Positions 33,101 to 48,100 of a DNA stretch of 64,000 nucleotides are shown piece after piece. Below the pieces are notes generated by a model. That model saw only the letters and a list, made by a program, of their open reading frames with translations. It searched no databases and was not told the DNA's origin. The DNA comes from Antedon mediterranea (Eukaryota; Echinodermata; Crinoidea; Comatulida; Antedonidae). Both the position numbers and the translations under genes were made by a program. The DNA lies in the NCBI RefSeq assembly GCF_964355755.1, contig NC_092676.1, forward strand, positions 3,826,288 to 3,890,287, written 5' to 3'. How positions within the stretch are numbered: position 1 is the first letter of the stretch; every line of letters starts with the position of its first letter.

Positions 33101-36100
33101 AATGAGCTAGCGTTTTCACTCGAAGTATATTATGTACAAATCTTTATTATTGCAGTTAAACCACCCACATCATCACCTTTCCCTCACTGGCATGAGTAGC
33201 GTTGTAAAACCAGTAGAGAATAGGCCTACGGTACATCACATGCCCTAAACGCAGAACAACTTTAGTGGGTAGGGTAGGAACCAACTTAAGTATGAATTGG
33301 CTCTAAGAAACAATTGAAAACCATTAGGCCTACTAATTAAGTTGAGTTAGATAATTTAATATTTATTGACGATTAAATCGAATTTATGATTTTCCCCGAA
33401 TAGAGGTGGTTTTCACAAATTGTTTTACATTATATTATAAACATATACACGTCGTAGTGATGTATCGTTACATGTGCTGTACTATTTCAATCGACTAGGA
33501 CGGTGATAGTTTCAACAAAGTATTACATCGCAATGTTTTACTGTGTTTAGTGGTATATTATTTGTAAAACATGAAAGCAATTAATATTTCGTTACTAAAT
33601 GGATAAAGAATATATTTTAACATTGTTCCTCTTTGCACCCATCCTCTTCCCCATCCCTCAACCCTAATGTTACATACAAAACACAAATTAAGTTTGTTTA
33701 AATTTGACTTAAACAATTGGTCTTATTTGTGACAAGTTTCTCTTTCGGAAGTAATAGGGTGCTGATTTTAGTTGAGTACATAAATCACAGTGTCTATTTA
33801 TTCGTTCCTGTACACGACATGTATTATTGTCCTGCGGTACGTACATTTGAAATCGCCAGTTTTTTAACGCTGAAATTATTATGTATTCGAGAACCATCTG
33901 TGGGCAGGACCTAGATGGTACGCGAGCGAAGCGAGCGTACCATCTAGTTATTAATAATTTTCAAATTATTTAAAAAATGTTTAAAATGTCAAAGATTCCG
34001 TGTTTGTAGATTGTATTAGCCTAATAAAACTGCACTTTACTTTGGCTCGTCAACCTTTTTCGTTCAAAATGGTAAATAGAATAATACATAAAGGTGAAAA
34101 GTAAATATTCCGTGTTCGTATCACAACGTTTCGGTATTAATTCGTTGTGAACTTTCTGTTAAGTAAAACTGATACTGCTCCGCGCACTTGTCAGTGTAAA
34201 TTTAACGTCAATAAATTAACTTAAGTGTATTGGTATTCCATTCATTACCCCTACATCGTGACAGCATGAGGATACTAATAAACATTCTTCGAATGATCAT
34301 CATTCGATTAATTTGACTTTCTATCGTATAATGACGAGTTCAGCTTGGTTCTCACTAGCGACGCAACGTAACGCAACCGACGCAACGTAAGAAAATACCC
34401 TTCCAATAATTGTGTTTGCCCCCGCCTGCGTGAAATCAAACCTGTTCGTTGCGCGTCAACGTTAAGCGTGGTTCCCACTAGCGACGCAACACAAGGACGT
34501 AACGCAACGCAAGTGAATTGACCATTCCCAAGCGATGGCTTATTCGCTTGTGATCGATTGCTAACTGTCATTGCTTGTCATTGGTTAAAACGCTTGCATT
34601 GCGTTTACGTCCTTGCCACGCTTAACGGGACACTAATAAAGGAGATATTTTGTTTGTGTCCCGAATTTGTCTTTTTTTAGTCAACTTTTATAAATCACAT
34701 CTTATAAACCCCTATTAGATGCAGATAAGAAATATACACATTTTTTATATATTTTCTATTCTAATCTAAATAGGCCTACCTCCTATTCTAAAGAATTTTC
34801 ACTATTCTTTGACCTTAAAAACTACACAATTACAATGCCTTAATGTGGCATAAACACATTTAGCCTTCGAGCATCACTAATACATTTTCATAACATGGGA
34901 TCTATTTTAATATCTGTTGTATTTAAAGCCCCATGGCTATTTAAAATCAATGTGTTTTTTCTTGTATTATGTTATGACACAATTGGCGCTTCGTAGAATT
35001 ATTATGGTAATCGTAAAGCACCGGGAATCATATCTTTGTATATTGTTCCCTTGTGAACATCCCCAGTCGTGCATTGATTTTTAACATAGATTTCAGCATA
35101 GACGAATGAGAATAGAAGCTTAAGACAGCGAGAATGAGTGATTTAAAGCTTGGGTACAGATATGAATTTTAAATATAATATCTTGTTAGTTGTAGATAAA
35201 TCAAATATTTGTAATAGAAATCAAGAAAAAATATGAATTTCCCTTAAAATGGTCAAATACAAAATCTAGCAAATCTCTTACAAAAACCAGAAAGACATTT
35301 TTTCAGTAGTTAGGTAGTTTAACCTAATGTAATAACATGTCTAGTGACTCCCTAGAAAGTAAAAAAGATGGTAGATGGATGGATAATTGTTGCTATATAG
35401 CATAAAAATAAAACTCTGAAGTTGAATTAAAATACTAGAAATGTAAAATTCAAGTTATATTACCTATATTTAGTCATCTGATAACATTTTTTACCACACC
35501 GTTTATTTTTCATAGTTTTTTAAAAATGCCTCTCTATTTACAACATTTGTGTACAAAAGAATAGAGATTTTACTGTGTAATTGCAACTATCCGCCTACAC
35601 CCCCCCCCCCCCAAGTGCTTTTCAAAAGCTTTTCAATAAAATCCCAAAAATTATGAAATAATTATTGGAATATGATCGACATTTTTAGGCCTAGGCCGAT
35701 GTGAATGCGCATTGAGTTAAGAGTTTCTTTTTGAAATAAGGGAAAACGATAAAGTTGAAATTACTTTTACCTTCAGTTAACGAAAAGTGAATTGAAAATA
35801 TCTTTATCCTTAGGCCTACGTATATTGTATAATATCATAGGCAAATGTCTTGATACAGCGTCGTATGTAAAATATGTTATCTAATGCTAATCATAGCATA
35901 ATATAGATATCACATGTGATATAATGTGACACTGTATTACAGAATGTTCTTAATATAGTTAATATGCTATATTACAGAGAAGCGGGTGAATGTACACCCG
36001 TGGCGTTTGACAGACTTGACATATCGTTTATAATCAGCTATGAAATTTGAGAAATTACGCAAGCAATATATCGTGGGTGATTTTAATCGTGCCATTAATT

Positions 36101-39100
36101 TTACTCACATTTCATAATAATTATGACAGTTATATAAACAAATCGAATATATCATGCATAACTACAATATTCACTGCAATATATATTGTAGATTGACAAA
36201 GAAAGAAAAGAAATAGGTAGCTACACGCTGAATTCTGTAAATTTACTGCTAATAGTATTTATCCCTTTAGGTTGCACGTAACGTATCAAGTAAGTAAGTA
36301 ACTCGAAGCAATGTGAAGGCCCTACATCCATATCGAACGTAACCCCACCTATTTGTCACTGTGACAAAAATGCATTTTTCCCCCGAGCTCATATAGTAAT
36401 ACATCGACTTTTACCCCATCGAAAACCATGCACAGACCTGGTTCTTTTCCTACTTGAAAAACCACGTGATTGTTTGGGATTGAGAATGTTTTACGTGGAA
36501 AGTGTGTTGCTGAGTATGAAGTCACTTCTACGGATTCTCCTCGAGTTTAAAGGTTATCTCTGCTGCTTTTAAACCTCAATGGTGCAGCTTTTGTTGCTGC
36601 AAGGAGTTTGGAGACTTCAACCAAACGTATGAATGTCAAAGACGTTGTACGAGTACTGGACACTGACAGATGTTGTCTTTGATGGTGACTTCCTGACGGG
36701 GTGTTACACGTTGCTGGAGAGGCAGGCATGACATGCAGGTACAACGTCACCACAATTTGACGAATTGGCAGTTTCTTAGCAATTTTTCTCGACGCTCTTT
36801 ATGGACGAAGTTGAATCATGAAACCACAAAAGAATGATGGTTAATCGGTGGAAAATGTTGACACAATAAACAGTTTACTGGAATTGGAAGTTCTTAAAGA
36901 AAAATGCACACTTTTTAAAGATATTTAAAATGTATTTGGGCCTATAAAGAATACCCACTTTTTACGAAATGTCCGCGAATGAATACGAGTTAAAATGATC
37001 TTGTTAGGTGTACTACGAACTATCTGTTACGATCTTCAAATCTCTTCATTTAAAGGGGAGAAAATTCTATTTTATTGTGATAGTCTTCTGTTTGTTGTAT
37101 GTATGTAATTTCTATTCTGAAATAAAGTGATCAATTAGCTTTTGTAATAAAGAGACTATACTGTTTTCAGGAAAGATTTGGCATACGCTATTGCTGAATA
37201 AAGCTTGGTTCCCACTAGATTCAGATAATTCAGATTCAGATAATATTTATTTAGATAATAATGAATGAATATATACAAAATAGAAAAAAGATATTAAAGT
37301 GAACATAGATAAAGCAGTAATTGGTAGTCATTATTATCATGGATCCCTTCTAGAAGTTAAAAACTTGTTTCGCAGGGACAACAAAACACATTACTAAAAA
37401 AATAAAAATAAACCTAGAATATATAATTATATAATTTAGGATAAAAAATTACAGTATAATAACATAACTAACATCTTCTTTATAAAAATTATTTAAATTA
37501 TATTTCAATAGTTTCATGATAATTATAAATGAAATAAATACCGATATTGGTAAATGAAAAAAATATGTATACATAAATTATAATTTATGTATATATATAG
37601 TATATACATTATATATAGTATAGATTAAAGATTGCAATAATAAACAACAACTAATATTTTGTGTAAACATAAATAGTATATGAGTATAAATAATGATAAT
37701 AAGCATATTAACTAAGCAGTATAATATTTAGATATATAATGATTCTTTAACTTTTTTCGGAAAGTAAATAATGATATTGACGTTTTGATATTTGGCGGGA
37801 TATGATTCCACAAATTAGGACCTGATATAGTTATAAAAAATTTAGTTTTAGTAAGTCTAGCAAAAAGAATGTTTAAATGAGAAGTTCTTAAATCGTAATT
37901 GTGAAATTTGGTACGTTTACAGAGCATATCAATTATAGAAATAGGAAGTTGGTTTTTTAAATAATTAAACATAAAACTGGCAACTTGAACATTGTGGATA
38001 TCCGTTAATTTTAATATACCAAGACGTAACGCAAGGACGTAAACGCAACGCAAACGTTTTAACCAATGACAAGCGAAGTTATAGACAGTTAGCAATCACA
38101 AGCGAATAAGCCATCGCTTGTGATTGGTCAATTCACTTGTGTTGCGTTACGTCCTTGTGTTGCGTCGCTAGTGGGAACCACGCTTAAGAATGTTTGAAGG
38201 GAGGGGATTGGGCTATTAACAAATTCACTTGAAATGACAAAAGAAAAGAACGAAATAGGAATTAAAATGTATAATAATAGAAATAATAATGATGATGTTT
38301 ACTGGGGTTAAACTTATATTTAAACCAAAGAATAACATAAATAATAGAATTAAAGAGAATAAATACTAATAGTATCTTTAGAATTTATCAATAATAATAT
38401 ACACAGATATTGAATATAATGCTTCTTACTATGTGTAGTGTTTTACTGATATTAAAATGCATGCCGTATAAAGATGACTTTAATCATAGTTATAATGGAT
38501 GGATTTTTGTTTTCATAAGACGTTGATATTTCGATAGAAATCACTTTTGACAATGCATACATATCGTCACGAATTAAATCGTCATTTCTTTCACTATTTA
38601 CTTTAGTTAATGCTTACTGATGACTTTTACTTTATTATCCACTAGTCTGTGTATATTCACTGCTAAAGAAGCATCGATCATCGCGTGTCATTCTTATCTA
38701 TTTATGCTTTCTCACTCCATTGATCACAATGGAAGCCGAACTGTAGAAATCTTCTTATTTCTTAGCTTTCATCTTTTACTATTACACGAATCGTCATTTT
38801 TTTTTATTGATAGAAAACTGCTCTTCCTGTTCTTTTTTAACGAGGAAAATGTTTTTGAGTAAAGTGTACGATATATTGTGTGACGTCACATACGATAATG
38901 TGTGACGTCATAATTAATGTATACAATGACGTAATACATAGCAAGCATACGCATTGGTCATTGCTGCGTGAATGTTCGCACTTGTAACAAACCAATCGTT
39001 GTTCTTACTTTGTATTTTTTTAAATGTTTTTTTTTCAACTATCTTAAAGGGCCTTTCACACCTGCTCCGGCACGGTTCCGGTCCGGCGACGGCAAATCCA

Positions 39101-42100
39101 ATCGAACGTCAATGTTTCGTTTTTACGCGGCTAAGCGCATATCGATTGGTGCTTGGCCGCGTGGAGCGTCGTGAAAACGAAACATTGGCGTTCGACTCGC
39201 CGGACCGGAACCGTGCCGGAACAGGTGTGAAAGGCCCTTTAAAGAGGGTAACCCTTCCAGTTTATCACAGTGTGTTAACTGATATTCAGAGGCCCTCTAC
39301 TGTAAATGTACTCGTTTGTATAGGTTACAGGGCATACACACTATATAATTATTTTAAAGGATTTCACAGCTATAGTCCTAGAACACCGCCATTGGATCTC
39401 GTAGAAAACTCCAAAATATTACATAGGCCTACATTACATAGAACTCCAAGATGATTCTCCAAAACCGTACTTATATGAATTATCAGTTTGGTTATACATG
39501 TCAAGTTTTCAATAACAAATATAATATTATAATTAATTTATAAAAAAATTGATAATATCCCCACATGAAAATGTAAAATAATGTAAATTCATGATTTATA
39601 TTCAAATTCAAATAGATCAGTCACAGAAATACAATTTACCGTTATGTCGTTCTGTAATGATAATGCATTACACAGACAAGAAAAAAAAGCTACGTTTGCA
39701 GATAAAAAATCAATTTCAACAAAAGATGAAAGTAATAAAATGTATAACGACACTGACTTTAATTTGACAGTATGTACATTGAATATAATATGAACATTTG
39801 ATGGGTGCAACACTGAAAGTGAATGGAATGAACTATGACCTATATAAAGAAAAGATGGTATAACCCGTGGTTTTTCCTGTACTGTGACAGCGTTGATTCA
39901 AATGGAAATTGTCATACAAAATTGACACTCGGCCGCGTATTTTTTTTAAATATAAAAAAAAAAAAAAAAAAAATTCGACAGATTAATATTTCATATAACT
40001 ACAGCCTGAACTCTCTGAATAATCTCTCTTAATTGTAGCTAACGATGTTTATTTATTTGTTTTATTATACCTTATTTATAGAAGGTGATCCTATACAGCA
40101 TATGCTGACAATCAAGAGGCCATCTTGATGAGTGACAGTGGCTGTGTGTATACTAGTACACCGGGGTAACCCCCTACTCATTGCAAAAGATTCTTTCAAG
40201 TGCACATGAGCCAGATGTTTGCACTGGACCTACGGTTTATAGTCCTTATCCGAGAAGACTCGTTCTACCACCAGAACCATGGAGTGAGTGAAGTTTAAAC
40301 CTTTACCGATGTTAATCTGACATGGTATTACGGTTCCATTGTCTTAACTGCTTGAATATTTATTTAAATATGTATTATAAAATAGTATTCAAATGTCAGA
40401 AACCTTTACGGGGTAACAACCTTTTAAGATATTGTTTGAGAGTTTGAAGCACGTTTCAAAATATACCATACATGTATAAGAGTGGCATCCCCGAGCAATA
40501 CACAATAACTGTCATGCATATGCAAAATAAAAAATGAACACAACTTACGTATTGTATAGTGTTATATCTGGAATCCATATTTCGGAACCCGGGATTCTGA
40601 CTTCATAGATGTTTTCATAGTCTGCCGGATTCCACGTAAGCTTTTCATCAAACCAGTGTTCAAATATGTGCATATTTAATTTTAAAATCTGGTCTCGTTC
40701 ACTCTGTGGGTAGAAGAAATATTAATTTAATAATCGGCCTGTATCTACAATGTTTCCAGTATATCATATGCAAGATCCGTGATACAGCACATGTTTTACA
40801 CATGTGATGCATAGGTTTAACCACGGTTATCCATATTACAGGGAGGTGTATCATCCCGTGTATCATGTATACAGATTCCGTGTGATACAGTTACCCATTT
40901 GCGTACTAGTGTGAACCGAACTTTAGTTTGCATACGTAACATGAAATATGTAGATTCTTTAACCTCCTGCAATGTAAATTTAAGTTTCTATTTCATAACT
41001 TGCATTCACACTTTTTGTAAAACCAACAAATAATAGTTTCAGATCTGCGACAGTAAATATAGTCTTCATATCATTTTCTGTATTCTCTTAAAACATTGCT
41101 ACAAAATTACTTATGATACAATTGATAATAATTCTATCATTGCTGGTCACATTCCGTAATTGATAAAAACTAAATATATTATTGTCATTAATATTTTGCT
41201 AGATAAACTATCTCTGAGATATTATTATTAATATACAAACAAGAAATACTAACTTTTATAATCAATGGGGTTTTTATTAAATTAAAAATTGCTGTTTTTT
41301 TAAAGAAGGAAATAATCTCATGTTTGATTTGTTGAAAGAATACAAAGTAACATTACTAATTGCCTTTAGGTGACGTCACAATGAAACGAACATACGCGCG
41401 CGTACGCGTACACGAGCAGTACTGGTCTTTGTGTGCGGTGGTGTCACCGACATTTACAAAGAAACTACTAAAAATGAATGTTTTTAAACAGTGTCATTTA
41501 GGCTTATTTAAAAAAAATGATGTTTTGCGTTGAAAGGTCTTATTATAATATCATTTTTTTAAATAGTACTTATGTAAATAGAAATTATTATTATAAAGCA
41601 AAAATATTATGCGCCTAATTGTGGCTTTGGATTGTCTATATGACATGATTGATTTGTTTCTTCAATGCAAGTTCAATCCTCGTGGGGTGGAATCGTCCGC
41701 ACAGAAAGCTTTTAACGTTTTGTTTAACTATTACATCGATGATTATTTGATGGATAGCAACTTTGTTTTGTCGTTATATTTATAAAAACGCATAATAATT
41801 TAATTATCAGCAGGATTGAAATTTTATCTCCTATACAATTGGACTTGATGATTTGCAAAATTGTTGTTTTATGGGAATAAATATATCTGATAGGATATAG
41901 CGTGATGGGATCGAATTTGTCAGGTCGCTTTGTATATAACCTACCAGAGTTTTTATCAAATCTTCTTGGTTCTCACTGTCACTTGTGATTAGTCAACTGA
42001 CTTGCGTTGCGCGTACGCCACTGAGATGTGGCAACTAATTTGACAAAAAAAAGTGTGATGTGCCCAAACATGGTAGGGATATGCCCACATATGGTAATGG

Positions 42101-45100
42101 TATGACATCATAATGTTCATATATGGGCACATCATTTTTTTTTTGTCACATAAAATTTGATAGTGTAGACGGAGCTTTATGCTTGGTTCCCAACGCAAGG
42201 ACAGACGTAAGCGTAACGCGAGTAATTCCACAACGGAATTCGCTTAGATTGCATGAGGCAATCGGCTTAATAATTATGTTAAAACAGCGTTTAATTTGGT
42301 TGCTAGTTTATGAATTAATGATGTGTATAGATATATTATTATTAATGTATTTCCTTTTCTGTTTATTATAAAATTATAGTAGATCTAATTTTTAAATTAA
42401 TCTTACTTAATTGAGGAAAGTAGTTTATAAATTTTTGAAAGTTTATGTCTGATCTTTTCGACTTCATCTTTATCGTATAGTATAAAATGCTATCATCGGA
42501 ATAACGCAATTACTGTGTAACTTTACTCATAATGTCCCTCAGCAGCATCTATTAACATAATGTAATATATTTGGCATATTAACGGATGATGTTGTGCGAA
42601 ATGGTGAAATGACCGAAGAAAACAGCTTAAACTGTAATAAGCACGTAGAGCGACAGATCACGCTCAAGACAGCAAAGTAAATGCCTTGAAAATCATGATA
42701 AATCCAACTTAAAAAGTTGAAATGCATATGGAACGCCAGTTGTAAAAGTTCTACATAATTGATATTCTGTATAGTTTCTTCCATGAAACGTACTTCGCCG
42801 GCGTCAGTCAGACTAACTTTCCATAATTATACAATTAATAGGTTTAACGTCACACACGACTTAAACATCCTACCCGTCTGGTCAATTGGTCACTGGCTCA
42901 GAGTGACCGTATGACACTTATGCCCTCTATAGTAGCTAATCATATTCGTGCGCTAACCGCGTGTCATACTTGCCTTTGGGTACCACGAATTTTGTTTAAT
43001 ATTATCATAGAAATTAACATTTTCTTTTACTTTTCAGGTTCTAAAGCTCTGTCCACACTATCAAACTAGTTCAACAAAAAAAGTGTGATGTGCCCAAATA
43101 TGGTAGTGATATGCCCACATATGGTAGTGATATAACATCATCATGTTCAATCTTCTATCGACTAAAGCCGAAGTATAGTCGTTATCTCGGGACCGTTCTA
43201 TGCCCACCACCAGGTAGGCTTACTTCATTAGGCTTCTATGAATGGATGTACTGGTTGTGAAACAGGAACGCTAGTAGACCAACCCAGTACCGTTTTGATT
43301 ACGATCAATCTGGAAATTACCTCACGATACTATCAAACTAGTTTTGCAAGAAAAGTGTGATGTGCCCAAATATGGTAGTGATATAAAATCATCATGTCCA
43401 TATATGGGCACATCAATTTTAATTTTTTTTAAAGTTCGATAGTGAAGACAGCTGAGTTTTAGTATCATCATCGCGACTATGACTGGTCAAATTACTGGCG
43501 GCGCGCTTACTTCATTGCGTTGCGTTCAATGAGTCGAGTGGGAACGAAGCTTTATATCTACGTATACAGTGGCGGATTACAATGTATATTTAGAAAGTTG
43601 TTTACCCGTAAATATTATTTCAGATCAACCACTAATCTAACCAATATGGGACGGTTTGTCGATTTTATTCCAATCACGTTTGAGCCACGTGTACGTTCTA
43701 ATAATCCCAAATTAATGCTTTAATACTGTACTGAGTTAAATACATCATACAATTTAAATGAATCAAACGTTCCCAGCTGCACAGTTTTGGCTATTATGAA
43801 CTCACTCATGCGTAGCAATTATGAACTCACTCATGCGTAACAATTATCGGATATTTATAACAATCTTTCAAAATCGGATTGTATTGGACCTTATAAATCA
43901 GCGTCGTCGTCTTATCTGGTGAGGTTTAAACCTGCCAGAGAGGTTGTCATGAGATCAGTGTTTAAACCTACCGTCAGCTTAAATTCATGACATGTAACTT
44001 CTTATTAATTACTTTTTGAAGTATTTTGGATTTCATTTAATCTTGTTCACGATTTTAGTATAATCATACTTTCAATTTGATTAAATTACCATACTACCGG
44101 TGCCAAAACAAGTTCATGTATAGATGTAAAATAAAAGGTTTATAGTTTCAATGGTAACATTTTCATTCAAACATTTTCTCCCGGAATTTTTCATGACATA
44201 TTATTCCGTGATGTTTTCTTTATGACCTGGTCATAATATTCTTGAAAACAGAAAAGAACAGATTTAAATTGCTTTCTAATATGTTCAACTTATACTTAGT
44301 CCCCAATAGCTCTATGCGCGCACACTTTCTCCGGTATTTTCACTGTACATTGTTATACATGTACATCTATTTTTCTTTGGTGACATAATTGTGAAAACCT
44401 TTTTCTGGTCAGGATAGTTTGTTTAGTAACAAAGACAGACTTAAGTTGTTTTTGTAATAATAAGAGGATATAACTTATTTGCAGTGTCTATTTACACTGA
44501 TAATAGTAGTAGATTATGACGGACCAATAGCTGTAATCCCAAAATCATCGAGCCTACCGCCAAATAGCAGACATCGATCTTCACTGCACCTGACGTGTAT
44601 GGCTGAGAGCGCGCAATTCAAAAGCTAAAACAAAACTGTGTGGAATTCTCGTTAGCTTGACTCAGTGTTGAAGAGATGGGAGGAAATAAGTAAACAGCAT
44701 GCTATACTTAGGAGAGGAAAGCAAGAAAAGCCAGCAAATAGAACTGGAAAGGGGTGATAGGCCTATAAGGTATGTAGGACATAATTGTGAAAATGGTGTG
44801 AATTTGTTTATGCTAGACTCGAGGTACTATTTCTCACTGTGGTGGTTTGTGGGTCAGCATGCAATAAAATATATATGCAAAATTTATTAAATATGAAAGA
44901 AATATGATTGATAAGGCAGACACAGTCACTGGGTATTATCCCAGGAAGAAATTTCGAAGAGAAAAAAAAACTGGCCTGAAACATGTTGGAAATTGAAAAT
45001 TATCAGGATAAAAAAAAGAAAAGTTACATTTGCGTTTATAAAAGATAAAAGAATGACTTCTGAACGCGCGCGACTATAACATGCTATAAGTCACTGATCA

Positions 45101-48100
45101 CCTACCCGGATACTGCTGGCATGCATCAACCGCTGTTTGTTGATAGGTTAAAGAGCTGTAATTAATCAGTCATGATTAAGCTGGTATTCTGTTTAATATT
45201 GTCTATTAAGCTACCGATATTTTTCTCCTCGTAATGAGAGTTTTAATGAGTTAAATTATATTACCATTCCCGTATAGCATATGGATGAGAATGCAATTTT
45301 CTGACTCAGAGCTGCCTGTCTAGGCTAAAGTACAATTAAAGCCTATGAATACTGATATCAACAATGATGATAACAATACTGATATCAACAATGATGATAA
45401 CAATACTGATATCAACAATGATGATAAAAAATACTGATATCAACAATGATGATAAAAAATACTGATACCATCAATGATAATAAAAAAATACTGATATCAA
45501 CAATGATGATAATACTGAATCTATATGTAAATAATATATGTATATATAAAAATAAAATGTTGGTTTGATCGTGTAATTCACAAGTCGAATTATTTATATT
45601 ACGCGTTGTCAGTGGCGCGATTTTCCACACGCCCACAGTGTTGATACTACCATATATAATTTTAATAATAATTACAGTATATAAACACAATAGGCATATA
45701 ATTAATTCTAAACCGCCCGGTGATATACTGAAGTTTAATTAATTAATTTGAAACTATAAGATGAGGAAATCTCCAACCGAGATTCGAAACCAGACCTTCT
45801 GCTTGATATGCAGATGTCCTAACCATTAGACCACTGGGGATTTCATGGTATAGTTCAAACCCGATTGGATAGCGACTATTTTTTATTTTTTATATTTTTT
45901 TATCTTTTATTTTTTAATGTTAAAACATTCTCGGCGTGGTACGGCGGAACAACACTAGTCTCCGAGATTAAATATATTTAAGATATATAATGTAAGGACT
46001 TCTGTACCAAGACGTATTTAGGGCATATCATATCAAACATATCTAAGTTGTATACTGCATAACACGCAAACTGTTTGTTTATACAAGGCGTGGCGTGAGT
46101 TAAAACATATAATACGTTATTTTCAAAATTATAAGCTGTGTAGACATACTGTAGCTATGTTATAAATAATAATTATATAATTTTATTAATATTAATGACT
46201 TCATTCTACTCGACAAAATGGCTGTGGATTATCATATTAATATCAATAACAATAATTAATTTAATTAATGAATATATTTAAGAATTTATCACGCACTCAT
46301 CATTAAACACCCACACTTATTGAGTTTTGATAGCTTTTTAACAATGAAGAATGAGATTTGCATTAACACTATAAATGCCATTCTTATAAAAACACAAAAT
46401 GAATGTATGCATTTTATAAGTAGGTCTACAGTAGTTGAAAAGATACATTTAAAAATGTCTAAAAACAAAAACTCACAATATCAACAATTTGTTTCATTTT
46501 AAAAGTGAAGTAGACGTCGATTGAATTGGAAGAATTTGTTATTGGCCGAAGACGTTTGTTGTAACCACCTAATAAATCCACCACCAGCCTCTGCTCACTA
46601 GGAATCTCTCTTGGTACTGCTGTAACACAACAAAAAATGATAACAATAATGATAATGATAACGATAACGATAATGATATGAATGATAACAATAACGATGA
46701 TGATAATGATAATGATAACAATAATTATATAAATAGTGATAACAATAATGATTAAAATAAATGAAACCAAAAGAAACAACATTGATATCAAATAATGATA
46801 TCAAATGATAACAATGATGGTATTCCGATGACTAGCCTGGTCATCAGTAGTATCAATGATAACAATACTGGTATCAACAATGATGATAATAATACTGATA
46901 TCAACAATAATGATAACAATACTGATATCAACATTGATGATAACAATACTGATAACAATGATAATAAAAATACTGATATCAACAATGATGATAACAATAC
47001 TGATATCAACATTGATGATAACAATACTGATAACAATGATAATAAAAATACTGGTATCAACAATGATGATAATAATACTGATATCAACAATAATGATAAC
47101 AATACTGATATCAACATTGATGATAACAATACTGATAACAACATTGATGATAACAATACTGATATCAACATTGATGATAACAATACTGATATCAACATTG
47201 ATAATAAAAATACTGATATCAACAATGATGATAACAATACTGATATCAACAATGATGATAACAATACTGATATCAACAATGATGATAACAATACTGATAT
47301 CAACAATGATGATACCAATACTGATAACAATGATAATAAAAATACTGATATCAACAATGATAACAATACTGATATCAACAAGGATGATAACAATACTGAT
47401 ATCAACAATGATAACAATATTGATATCAACTACAATGATAACAATACTGATATCAACAATGATGATAACAATACTGATATCAACAATGATAACAATACTG
47501 ATATCAACAATGATAACAATATTGATATCAACTATAATGATAACAATACTGATATCAACAATGTTAACAATACTGATATCAACTATAATGATAACAATAC
47601 TGATATCAACAATGATAACAATATTGATATCAACTATAATGATAACAATACTGATATCAACAATGATAACAATATTGATATCAACTATAATGATAACAAT
47701 ACTGATATCAACAATGTTAACAATACTGATATAAATAATTATGATAAAATACTGATATGAACAATGGTGATAACAATACTGATATCAACAAAAATGATAA
47801 TACTGATATCAACAATGATGATAACAATACTGATATCAACAATGATTATAACAATACTGATATCAACAATGATGATAATAATATTGATATCAACAATGAT
47901 AACAATACTGATATCAAATAAATAATGATAATGATATCAATAGATAATGTCATTGTAATAAAGGATCAATTTTCGAGTAGTCTATTGAACTTTTTCAATA
48001 CTGAAAGGGATAATGTACTAAAACCATGACTTAGTTAACAATCCAAAACAAGTTCTTAAATCAGCCACTAGTTAAACTGCCCTTTAATTTCAATAAATGA

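Noticed and set aside
46795-47760. 321-codon plus-strand frame (NTDINNDD repeats) and the overlapping 292- and 213-codon frames
   Set aside because: All come from a 27-bp minisatellite with unit lengths divisible by three, in an intron of the receptor gene. They stay open in several frames on both strands and show no codon bias or domain.
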